NCBI GenBank assembly: GCA_002862965.1
Contig: PKCW01000159.1
Location: 1 to 6,551, forward strand
DNA from: Pseudomonadota bacterium
GTDB lineage: Bacteria; Pseudomonadota; Gammaproteobacteria; UBA5335
DNA: 6,551 nucleotides
Direction: 5' to 3'
The notes beneath the pieces are model-generated. The model was not told the DNA's origin. It ran no database searches and saw nothing but the letters and a program-made list of their open reading frames with translations. Position 1 is the stretch's first letter, and each line of letters begins with the position of its first letter. Shown here one piece after another: positions 1-5,849 of the stretch. The translations under genes were made by a program, and so were the position numbers.

Positions 1-789
1 CGCTTCGGCCAGAACTTCCTGCACGATCAGGGCATCATCCGCCGCATCGTGCAAACGGTCGCGCCGCAGCCGGGCGAGGCGGTGGTCGAGATCGGTCCCG
101 GCCGCGGCGCCATCACCCGCCCCTTGCTGGCGGCGTGCGGTCGGCTCGATGCGGTGGAGATCGACCGCGATCTCATCGCGCTGCTGCGCGATCCGGGCGC
201 GGGTCTGGGCGGACTCACGGTGCACGAAGGCGATGTGCTGCGCTTCGACTTTCGCGCGCTGGCGCGCGAGCGCGGGCAGCCGTTGCGGGTGGTCGGCAAC
301 CTGCCCTACAACATTTCCACGCCGCTGATCTTCCATCTGCTCGATCAGATCGATGTCATCGCCGACATGCACTTCATGCTGCAGCGCGAGGTGGTCGCGC
401 GCATGGCGGCCGCGCCCGGCGGCGGCGACTATGGCCGGCTGACGGTGATGCTGGCGGCGCAGGTCGAGGTGACGCCCTTGTTTCACATCGCGCCGGGGTG
501 CTTCACGCCGGCGCCGCAGGTGGAGTCGACCTTCGTGCGGCTGACGCCGCATGTCGCGCCGCCGTTCGTCTTGCCCGACCCGGCGCTTTACGCCAAGCTG
601 GTGCACGCGGCCTTCAGCCAGCGCCGCAAGACGCTGCGCAATGCGCTCAAGGATCTGGCCGACGAGGCCCGGATCCGCGCGGCCGGACTCGATCCGGGCG
701 CACGCCCGGAGACGGTCGAGCCAGCCGGGTACGCAGCGCTTGCAGGCGTGCTGTGTCACGGGACGCCTACGCACGGGATATCACCTTGA
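1..789 (+). CDS. rsmA: 16S rRNA (adenine(1518)-N(6)/adenine(1519)-N(6))-dimethyltransferase RsmA (KsgA), 5' partial
   Basis: This cytoplasmic enzyme uses S-adenosylmethionine to dimethylate two adjacent adenines in the 3'-terminal helix of 16S rRNA, a late step in 30S maturation. The frame is open from base 1, and its first residues, RFGQNFLHD, are the conserved RsmA N-terminus, so only about 5-20 residues and the start codon are missing. Counting from the first visible residue, SAM motif I (VVEIGPGRG) lies near 28-36, the catalytic NLPYN motif at 100-104, the MLQREV and GDYGRLTV segments follow, and the C-terminal FSQRRKTLRNAL helix is at 205-216. The 262 visible residues fit the usual family length of about 265-275. 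The C-terminus (HGISP) runs a little past the usual end. A GTG at 49 would delete the conserved N-terminus and is not the start. It heads the cluster with apaG and apaH. Identification is very secure. Confidence 0.97.
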   Translation, partial: RFGQNFLHDQGIIRRIVQTVAPQPGEAVVEIGPGRGAITRPLLAACGRLDAVEIDRDLIALLRDPGAGLGGLTVHEGDVLRFDFRALARERGQPLRVVGNLPYNISTPLIFHLLDQIDVIADMHFMLQREVVARMAAAPGGGDYGRLTVMLAAQVEVTPLFHIAPGCFTPAPQVESTFVRLTPHVAPPFVLPDPALYAKLVHAAFSQRRKTLRNALKDLADEARIRAAGLDPGARPETVEPAGYAALAGVLCHGTPTHGISP

Positions 790-797
790 CGTCGCAT

Positions 798-818
798 CCG
801 GCACCTGGCTCGTGCCGG
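798..818 (+). other. Small inverted repeat between rsmA and apaG
   Basis: CCGGCAC (798-804) and GTGCCGG (812-818) form a perfect 7-bp stem around a 7-base loop in the 69-base gap between rsmA and apaG. No T-tract follows, so it does not look like an intrinsic terminator. An RNA stem that affects processing or partial attenuation is possible, but a chance repeat in GC-rich sequence cannot be excluded. Confidence 0.3.
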
Positions 819-858
819 TCGGCGGGCGGATGCAACCCCCTTTTCAGGACTTGAGCAG

Positions 859-1260
859 ATGGCATCATCCAAGACCGAAGACCCGCGCCCCGTTTACCGC
901 ATCGAGGTCGCCGTCGCCAGCGAATACCTGCCGCTGGAGTCGGATTCGGCCACCGACCGCTTCGTGTTCTCCTACCCCGTGACCCTGCGCAATACCGGCA
1001 CGGTGACGGCGCGCCTGTTGTCCCGGCACTGGTACATCACCGACGGCGAAGGTCATGTGCAGGAAGTCCGCGGCGAGGGCGTGGTGGGCGAACAGCCGGT
1101 GCTGGAGCCGGGCGGAACCTACACCTACAGCAGCGGCGCCATGCTGGAAACCCCGGTCGGCTCGATGCGCGGCAGCTACCAGATGGTGGCCGAGGACGGC
1201 GCCCACTTCGAGGCCGAGATTCCCGTGTTCACCCTCGCCGTGCGCAGCCAGTTGCACTGA
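859..1260 (+). CDS. apaG: ApaG domain protein (Co2+/Mg2+ efflux protein ApaG)
   Basis: ApaG is a small cytoplasmic protein with a fibronectin-III-like beta-sandwich fold. It has been linked genetically to cobalt/magnesium homeostasis, but its biochemical role is poorly defined. The 133 residues fit the family length of about 125-130. Family signatures are visible: YPVTLRNTGTVTARLLSRHW around residues 39-58, the glycine-rich loop GEGVVGEQPVLEPG at 72-85, then YTYSSG at 88-93 and GSMRGSYQM at 101-109. There is no signal peptide or membrane segment, and no enzyme active site can be recognised. The ATG at 859 is preceded by AGGA at 846-849, a reasonable Shine-Dalgarno at 9 bases. It sits in the conserved place between rsmA and apaH, only 9 bases before apaH. 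The family assignment is secure; the function is not settled for the family. Confidence 0.95.
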   Translation: MASSKTEDPRPVYRIEVAVASEYLPLESDSATDRFVFSYPVTLRNTGTVTARLLSRHWYITDGEGHVQEVRGEGVVGEQPVLEPGGTYTYSSGAMLETPVGSMRGSYQMVAEDGAHFEAEIPVFTLAVRSQLH

Positions 1261-1262
1261 GG
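1259..1262 (+). promoter_or_regulatory. Shine-Dalgarno of apaH overlapping the apaG stop
   Basis: GAGG at 1259-1262 uses the last two bases of the apaG TGA stop and lies 7 bases before the apaH ATG at 1270. This favours 1270 over the out-of-frame ATG at 1266 and suggests translational coupling of apaG and apaH. Confidence 0.6.
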
Positions 1263-1269
1263 CGGATGC

Positions 1270-2121
1270 ATGGCCTGCTACGCCGTCGGCGATCTGCAAG
1301 GCTGCCTCGATCCGCTGCAGCGGCTGCTCGACCGCCTGCGTTTCGATCCCGGCGCCGATGTCCTGTGGCTGACCGGCGATCTGGTCAATCGCGGCCCGCA
1401 GAGCCTGAAATGTCTGCGCTTCGTGCGCGCGCTGGGGGATTCGGCGGTGACGGTGCTGGGAAACCACGACCTGCACCTGCTGTCGCTGCACGCGCGCGGC
1501 GTGGCGGGCGCCGCCAGGGCCGATCCAACGCTGGTCCCGGTGCTGCGGGCGCCGGACCGAGACGAGCTCATGGACTGGCTGCTGCACTGCCCGCTGCTGT
1601 ACCACGAGGCCGCGCTGGGCTACACCCTCGTCCATGCCGGCCTGCCGCCACCCTGGGATCTCGCCACCGCGCAGGCCTGCGCCGCAGAGGTGACGGCCGT
1701 GCTGACGGGCAACGAGGGCGCCGCCTTTTTACGTGACATGTACGGCGACCAGCCGGATCGCTGGTCGGGCGCGCTCACCGGCCTTGCGCGCTGGCGCTTC
1801 ACCCTCAATGCCCTGACCCGCATGCGCTACTGCATGCCCGACGGGCGCATCGACCTGCGCGCCAAGGGCGCGCCGCAGCAGGTCGCCCCGCCGCTCCAGC
1901 CCTGGTTCGACGTGCATCCGCCGGCCACCCTGGGGCTGAAGGTGGTGTTCGGCCATTGGTCCACCCTGGGCGCCGTGGCCCGCGGCGGCGCCTATGGTCT
2001 CGACACCGGCTGCGTCTGGGGCGGCAGCCTGACGGCGCTGCGGCTCGATGCCGCGCCCGACGATGCGGCCGCCTGGGTCAGCCAGCCCTGCCCGATGGCC
2101 TGCGCCCCGGGCGGCGACTGA
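1270..2121 (+). CDS. apaH: Symmetrical bis(5'-nucleosyl)-tetraphosphatase ApaH
   Basis: ApaH cleaves Ap4A into two ADP and also removes Np4A-type caps from RNA; it is a cytoplasmic metallophosphoesterase. Metal-binding motifs of the PPP superfamily appear in order: GDLQGC at residues 7-12 (the QGC form is characteristic of ApaH), GDLVNRGP at 36-43, GNHDLH at 64-69, HAG at 122-124 and GHW at 228-230. The terminal signature DTGCVWGG is at 245-252. The length of 283 residues matches the family (about 270-285). There is no signal peptide. The start at 1270 is fixed by the motif at residue 7 and by the GAGG ribosome binding site. It is 9 bases from apaG and 9 bases from glpD, so it is likely co-transcribed with both. 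Nothing is missing from the active site. Confidence 0.97.
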   Translation: MACYAVGDLQGCLDPLQRLLDRLRFDPGADVLWLTGDLVNRGPQSLKCLRFVRALGDSAVTVLGNHDLHLLSLHARGVAGAARADPTLVPVLRAPDRDELMDWLLHCPLLYHEAALGYTLVHAGLPPPWDLATAQACAAEVTAVLTGNEGAAFLRDMYGDQPDRWSGALTGLARWRFTLNALTRMRYCMPDGRIDLRAKGAPQQVAPPLQPWFDVHPPATLGLKVVFGHWSTLGAVARGGAYGLDTGCVWGGSLTALRLDAAPDDAAAWVSQPCPMACAPGGD

Positions 2122-2130
2122 CACCCGGCC

Positions 2131-3669
2131 ATGGCGGCCCAGCCACCGTGGACAGAGGCCGTATCGCCACCGACCTATGACCTGGTGGTGGTCGGCGGCG
2201 GCATCAACGGCGCCGGCATCGCCCGCGACGCGGCCGGCCGCGGCCTCTCGGTGCTGCTGGTGGAACAGCACGATCTGGCCGCCCACACCTCCAGCGCCAG
2301 CAGCAGGCTCATCCACGGCGGCCTGCGCTATCTGGAGCACCGCGAATTCGCTCTGGTGCGCAAGGCGCTGCAGGAGCGCGAGGTCCTGCTGACGGCGGCG
2401 CCGCACCTCATCCGCCCACTGCGTCTGGTGCTGCCGCACGCGGCCGGTCAACGGCCGGCCTGGCTGATCCGCCTGGGCCTGTTCCTCTACGACCATCTGG
2501 CGCGGCGCGGACAGCTGCCCGCTTCCGGCGGTGTGGATCTGCGCAGGCATCCGGCCGGCGCCGCGCTCCAGCCCGCGTTCCAGCGCGGTTTCGTCTATTC
2601 CGATGCCTGGACCCACGACGCCCGGCTGGTGGTGCTGAACGCCGTCGCGGCGCGTGAGCGCGGAGCGCACATCGCCACCCGCACGGCGCTGGTCGGCGCC
2701 CGCCGCGGGGCGGATGCGTGGTCGCTGGACCTGCGCGCCGAGGATGGCGCCATGCACCGCGTGCAGGCCCGTCTGGTGGTCAACGCCGCCGGGCCGTGGG
2801 CCGCCGCGCTGCTGGCCGGCCCCCTCGTGGTGACCGACGGGCCCCGGCTGCGCCTGGTCAAGGGCAGCCACATCGTGGTGCCGCGGCTGTTCGCGCACGA
2901 TTTCGGCTATCTCTTCCAGCATCCGGACGGGCGCGTGGTGTTCGCGCTACCGCTCGCCGAGCGCTTCACCCTGATCGGCACCACCGATATCGATTACCAC
3001 GGCGATCCGGCGCAGGCGGTCATCTCCCCTGCGGAGATCGCCTACCTCTGCGAATCGGTGAACCGCTATCTGGCCCGCCCGGTGACGCCGGCGCAGGTGA
3101 TCCGTGCCTTCGCCGGCGTGCGCCCGCTGCTGGATGATGCCGCCCGCAACGCCGCGCGCGTGACGCGCGATTACCGGCTGGCGCTGGACGAGGCCGGCGC
3201 GCCGGTGCTGTCCGTGTTCGGCGGCAAGCTCACCACCTACCGCAAGCTGGCCGAGCAGGCGGTGGACCGCGTCGCGCCGCTGCTGGGTGGCGGGCCGGCG
3301 TGGACGGCCGGCGCGGTGCTACCGGGCGGCGACATCGAGGACGGCGACCCGGCGGCTTTCGAGGCACGCCTGCGTCGGCAATACCCGTTTCTCGTGCCGG
3401 CGCTGGCCCGGCGCCTGGCCGGCAGCTATGGCACGCGGGCGCTGCGGATGCTGGACGGCATCGACGGCGCCGCGGCGCTGGGCGAGCCGGTGGTGGCGGA
3501 CCTGTACCCTGTTGAACTGCACTATCTCGTGCAGCATGAATTCGCGCGCACGGCCGAGGACATCCTGTGGCGGCGCAGCGATCTGGGCCTCGTGGTGCCG
3601 CCGGAGGACGTTGCGCGGCTCGAGGCGTGGCTGGCGTCAGCCGGGGCCGGGGCACAGCGCACAATCTGA
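2131..3669 (+). CDS. glpD: Aerobic glycerol-3-phosphate dehydrogenase GlpD (FAD-dependent)
   Basis: GlpD oxidises sn-glycerol-3-phosphate to dihydroxyacetone phosphate at the inner face of the cytoplasmic membrane and passes electrons through FAD to quinone. The FAD-binding Rossmann motif GGGINGAG is at residues 22-29. It is followed by [18 protein letters not shown] at 53-70, the GlpD signature, then VNAAGPW at 217-223, KGSHIVVPR at 244-252, [12 protein letters not shown] at 282-293, GVRPLLDD at 329-336 and [15 protein letters not shown] at 361-375. The C-terminal domain has [12 protein letters not shown] at 476-487. It can be aligned along its whole length with E. coli GlpD (501 residues); at 512 it has about 12 extra N-terminal residues. 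ATG 2131 is the only plausible start before the FAD motif. No good Shine-Dalgarno precedes it, so translation may depend on ribosomes finishing apaH 9 bases upstream. glpK follows after 22 bases. Confidence 0.98.
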   Translation: MAAQPPWTEAVSPPTYDLVVVGGGINGAGIARDAAGRGLSVLLVEQHDLAAHTSSASSRLIHGGLRYLEHREFALVRKALQEREVLLTAAPHLIRPLRLVLPHAAGQRPAWLIRLGLFLYDHLARRGQLPASGGVDLRRHPAGAALQPAFQRGFVYSDAWTHDARLVVLNAVAARERGAHIATRTALVGARRGADAWSLDLRAEDGAMHRVQARLVVNAAGPWAAALLAGPLVVTDGPRLRLVKGSHIVVPRLFAHDFGYLFQHPDGRVVFALPLAERFTLIGTTDIDYHGDPAQAVISPAEIAYLCESVNRYLARPVTPAQVIRAFAGVRPLLDDAARNAARVTRDYRLALDEAGAPVLSVFGGKLTTYRKLAEQAVDRVAPLLGGGPAWTAGAVLPGGDIEDGDPAAFEARLRRQYPFLVPALARRLAGSYGTRALRMLDGIDGAAALGEPVVADLYPVELHYLVQHEFARTAEDILWRRSDLGLVVPPEDVARLEAWLASAGAGAQRTI

Positions 3670-3678
3670 ACGACGGGC

Positions 3679-3685
3679 AAGGAGG
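3679..3685 (+). promoter_or_regulatory. Strong Shine-Dalgarno of glpK
   Basis: AAGGAGG at 3679-3685 lies 6 bases before ATG 3692. It decides the glpK start, because the reading frame stays open far upstream (back to about 3287) inside glpD. It is the best ribosome binding site in the cluster and contrasts with the lack of one at glpD. Confidence 0.85.
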
Positions 3686-3691
3686 CGGATC

Positions 3692-5197
3692 ATGGGCTAT
3701 CTCTTGGCGCTGGATCAGGGCACGACCAGCTCCCGCGCGCTGGTATTCGACACCGACGGCCGACTGGTCACCGTCGCGCAGCGCGAATTCACCCAGCACT
3801 ACCCACAGCCCGGCTGGGTGGAACACGATCCCGAGGAAATCTGGCAGACCCAGCTCGCCGTCGCGCGCGCGGCGCTCACGCAGGCCGGCATCGGCGCCGA
3901 GGCATTGCTAGCGCTGGGCATCACCAACCAGCGCGAGACGACCTTGCTGTGGGAACGCGGCAGCGGCCGGCCGCTGGCCCGCGCCATCGTCTGGCAGGAC
4001 CGGCGCACGGCGGCTGCCTGCGCCGCGCTCAAGGCGCAGGGGCTGGAGCCGCTGTTCCGCGAGCGCACCGGCCTTTTGCTCGACCCCTACTTTTCGGGCA
4101 CCAAGCTCGCCTGGCTGCTCGACCACATCCCCGGCGCCCGGGCGCGCGCCGAGCGCGGCGAGCTGGCCTTCGGCACCGTCGACAGCTACCTCATCTGGCG
4201 CCTCACCGGCGGACGGGCGCACCTCACCGACGTGACCAATGCCGCGCGCACGCTGATGTTCGACATCCACCGGCGCTGCTGGGACGAGGCGCTGCTCGAT
4301 CATTTGCGCGTGCCCCGCGCGCTGCTGCCCGAAGTGTGCGCCTCGGCGGCCGACTTCGGCACCACCCAGGCCGATCTGCTGGGCGCGCCAGTGCGCATCG
4401 GCGGGGTGGCGGGCGATCAGCAGGCGGCGCTGTTCGGGCAGGCCTGCACCGCGCCCGGCATGGTCAAGAACACCTACGGCACCGGCTGCTTCATGCTGCT
4501 GCACACGGGGCGGACCCCGGTCGCCTCGCGCCACGGCCTGTTGACCACCCCTGTCGCCCAGGCCAGCCCCGAGCCGGGCTATGCACTGGAAGGCAGCATC
4601 TTCATCGCCGGCGCCGTGGTGCAGTGGCTGCGCGACGAACTGGGCCTCATCCGCAGCGCCGCCGAGGTCGAGGCGCTCGCCGCCTCGGTGCCGGATACGG
4701 CCGGGGTGTACCTGGTCCCGGCCTTCGCCGGGCTCGGCTCGCCCTACTGGGACGCCGATGCGCGCGGCGCCCTTTTCGGCCTCACCCGCGGCGCCAATCG
4801 CGCCCACCTCGCGCGCGCCGCGCTGGAAGCCATCGCCTTTCAGTCCGCCGAACTGCTCCAGGCGATGCAGGCCGACGCGGCCCAGCCGATCGCGACGCTG
4901 CGCGTCGACGGCGGCGCCACCGCCAATGCGCTGCTGATGCAGATCCAGGCCGACCTGATCGGCATACCGGTCGTCGTCGCGGCGGTGCAGGAAACCACCG
5001 CCCTGGGCGCCGCCTATCTCGCTGGCCTCCAGGCCGGTGTGTGGCGCTCGGCGGCCGATGTGGGCGCCTATTGGCAGGCCGCACGCAGCTTCGAGCCGGC
5101 GATCTCCCGCGACGAGGCTGCGATGCGCCTGGCCCGCTGGCGCGAGGCGGTCTCGCGCACCCGTGGCTGGGCATCGGCGATGGCTTCGGCCGGTTGA
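3692..5197 (+). CDS. glpK: Glycerol kinase GlpK
   Basis: GlpK phosphorylates glycerol with ATP to glycerol-3-phosphate in the cytoplasm, trapping it and supplying GlpD. The 501 residues fit the FGGY family kinase length of about 495-505. Visible signatures are LDQGTTSSR at 7-15 (phosphate binding), NQRET at 79-83, WQDRRT at 101-106, DPYFSGTKL at 131-139, [10 protein letters not shown] at 241-250, KNTYGTGCF at 259-267, GLGSPYWD at 347-354 and [12 protein letters not shown] at 406-417. By alignment with E. coli, the glycerol ligands R83, E84, Y135 and D245 are present as R81, E82, Y133 and D242. The fructose-1,6-bisphosphate loop GTRI (E. coli 234-237) reads GAPV at 231-234, and the EIIA-Glc docking segment (472-481) is largely changed, so enterobacterial-type allosteric control is probably absent. 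It follows glpD by 22 bases. A hairpin overlaps its stop codon. Confidence 0.98.
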   Translation: MGYLLALDQGTTSSRALVFDTDGRLVTVAQREFTQHYPQPGWVEHDPEEIWQTQLAVARAALTQAGIGAEALLALGITNQRETTLLWERGSGRPLARAIVWQDRRTAAACAALKAQGLEPLFRERTGLLLDPYFSGTKLAWLLDHIPGARARAERGELAFGTVDSYLIWRLTGGRAHLTDVTNAARTLMFDIHRRCWDEALLDHLRVPRALLPEVCASAADFGTTQADLLGAPVRIGGVAGDQQAALFGQACTAPGMVKNTYGTGCFMLLHTGRTPVASRHGLLTTPVAQASPEPGYALEGSIFIAGAVVQWLRDELGLIRSAAEVEALAASVPDTAGVYLVPAFAGLGSPYWDADARGALFGLTRGANRAHLARAALEAIAFQSAELLQAMQADAAQPIATLRVDGGATANALLMQIQADLIGIPVVVAAVQETTALGAAYLAGLQAGVWRSAADVGAYWQAARSFEPAISRDEAAMRLARWREAVSRTRGWASAMASAG

Positions 5198-5204
5198 AGC
5201 CGTT
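5179..5204 (+). terminator. Hairpin at the glpK stop, possible weak terminator
   Basis: GGCTTC (5182-5187) pairs with GAAGCC (5196-5201) around an 8-base loop, and three further pairs (two of them G-T) extend the stem outward. The stop codon lies in the loop and 3' arm. Only a broken pyrimidine stretch follows, without a run of T, so efficient intrinsic termination is doubtful. It is the only terminator-like structure I see at the end of the cluster. Confidence 0.3.
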
Positions 5205-5568
5205 CCGTTCCCGTACGTGGCCGATTCGACCAAGCCGCGCTTCCGGACAAACCATGGCTGCGCGGAGGTTGGGGAGCGCCACACCTTTCACCGACCCGTT
5301 CGAGGGGGATGCGACGCCCAGAATTCGTATACCGGGTTACAGCGTTCGCAAAATTGCTTTGCCACATCGGGCGAGATTCATGATCGCCGCCGCGACTATT
5401 TTGGGTCGACCAGGCTTCATCATTGACGGTCCGTTCCTCGCACACCCTGCGGGCCTCGCTTTCCGACACGCAGTGCCGGTGGTCCGCGTCGCAAGCGATG
5501 CCGCCCCAAGAGCGCACTCACCGCTGCTTCCATGTCGTTGTCAGGGTCATGGGCGTCGGTAGGTCGCC

Positions 5569-5599
5569 TTGACGGTTGATTGAGGCGGCGGCGTAAATT
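5569..5599 (+). promoter_or_regulatory. Weak sigma-70-like promoter candidate
   Basis: TTGACG at 5569-5574 resembles a -35 box (5 of 6) and TAAATT at 5594-5599 resembles a -10 box (4 of 6). The 19-base spacer is longer than the optimal 17. If used, the lipase mRNA would have a leader of about 240 bases containing both inverted repeats. Matches this weak occur by chance. Confidence 0.2.
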
Positions 5600-5615
5600 C
5601 CTGGCAAGTCGGGCG

Positions 5616-5655
5616 GCAAAGCAGTGGATGCGCGGGCCTTGCAATGCTGCTTTGC
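5616..5655. repeat. 9-bp perfect inverted repeat
   Basis: GCAAAGCAG at 5616-5624 is the exact reverse complement of CTGCTTTGC at 5647-5655, with 22 bases between; two G-T pairs could extend the stem inward. It lies about 200 bases before the lipase start. It could form an RNA hairpin or mark a protein-binding site. There is no T-tract after it, so it is not an intrinsic terminator on this strand. Confidence 0.4.
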
Positions 5656-5717
5656 GGTGCTACGCTCAGCCTCATGTGATTGGAACCTCTATTCTTTTAA
5701 TCCCTGATTCTTCGAGC

Positions 5718-5747
5718 CGGCCACAACCGTGCGGCAGCCGGTGGCCG
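5718..5747. repeat. 7-bp perfect inverted repeat
   Basis: CGGCCAC at 5718-5724 is the exact reverse complement of GTGGCCG at 5741-5747, with a 16-base loop that can itself pair weakly (CCG with CGG). It may be a stem-loop in the lipase leader. Arms of 7 GC-rich bases are of limited significance. Confidence 0.3.
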
Positions 5748-5829
5748 TCTCCGATGACCCCTGAACTGACACATCGATCCATGTCATCGTGACGGGCGGC
5801 GCTAACCCATCGGTAACTTCGGTTGCCAG

Positions 5830-5841
5830 CCCCCCCCCCCC
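5830..5841 (+). repeat. Homopolymeric C12 tract just before the lipase ribosome binding site
   Basis: Twelve consecutive C lie directly against the GAGG Shine-Dalgarno (5842-5845) of the lipase, whose ATG is 4 bases further on. It is the longest homopolymer in the window. Tracts of this length are prone to slipped-strand length change and also to sequencing error. Its position outside the coding frame means a length change would act on the leader rather than frameshift the lipase from its own ATG. Confidence 0.9.
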
Positions 5842-5845
5842 GAGG
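5842..5845 (+). promoter_or_regulatory. Shine-Dalgarno of the lipase
   Basis: GAGG at 5842-5845 ends 4 bases before ATG 5850, close but workable spacing. It supports this start, which also places a standard signal peptide at the N-terminus. The frame upstream is closed by TAA at 5814-5816. Confidence 0.5.
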
Positions 5846-5849
5846 TCTC

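Larger units (their letters stand above)
5198..5849. other. Spacer of about 650 bases without a recognisable gene
   Basis: All six frames here are either broken by stops or continue shadow frames from glpK, and none of the translated stretches resembles a family I recognise. The open stretches lack a good ribosome binding site, and their composition is rich in Arg, Ser and Pro, as expected of non-coding frames in GC-rich DNA. Base composition is visibly more AT-rich than in the flanking genes, especially around 5330-5430 and 5670-5715. The region holds two inverted repeats (5616-5655 and 5718-5747), a weak promoter-like pair (5569-5599) and the C run at its end. It could include the lipase promoter, an unrecognised small RNA, or the remains of an insertion junction. 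I see no transposase, tRNA or direct repeat. Confidence 0.6.

Noticed and set aside
1729..2922. Open frame of about 397 codons on the - strand opposite apaH and glpD
   Set aside because: It spans two well-supported genes on the other strand and its translation (His, Gln, Gly-rich) resembles no known protein. It is a codon-bias shadow.
3287..3691. Upstream extension of the glpK frame into glpD
   Set aside because: The frame is open but the translation is shadow sequence. The AAGGAGG before ATG 3692 and the standard N-terminus ([14 protein letters not shown]) fix the start at 3692.
3908..5284. Long open frame of about 458 codons on the - strand opposite glpK
   Set aside because: It is fully antisense to a textbook glycerol kinase, has low-complexity Gly/Ala/Arg-rich composition and no family motif. 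Such frames are normal in GC-rich genes.
5068..5517. Possible 149-residue protein on the - strand at the spacer/glpK boundary, examined as a decayed transposase
   Set aside because: Half of it is antisense to the glpK end. The other half matches no transposase or other family I recognise, and there are no terminal repeats or target duplications.
3949..5562. Long + strand frame of about 537 codons overlapping glpK and running into the spacer
   Set aside because: Most of it is the out-of-frame reading of glpK and is extremely Arg/Ala-rich. The tail of about 120 codons past glpK has no recognisable motif, start or ribosome binding site of its own.
5602..5618. TGGCAAG...GGCA, examined as a sigma-54 promoter
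   Set aside because: The -12 element does not match TTGC and the spacing is off, so the resemblance is limited to the TGGCA half.
5767..5786. TGACA/TGTCA dyad around ATCGAT, examined as an operator
   Set aside because: The arms are only 5 bp and the inner bases are not symmetric, so chance is a sufficient explanation without a known regulator or conservation.
5580..5792. Possible 70-residue protein starting from TTG in the spacer
   Set aside because: It has a rare start codon, no Shine-Dalgarno, no domain and Arg/Ser/Pro-rich composition. It is most likely chance.
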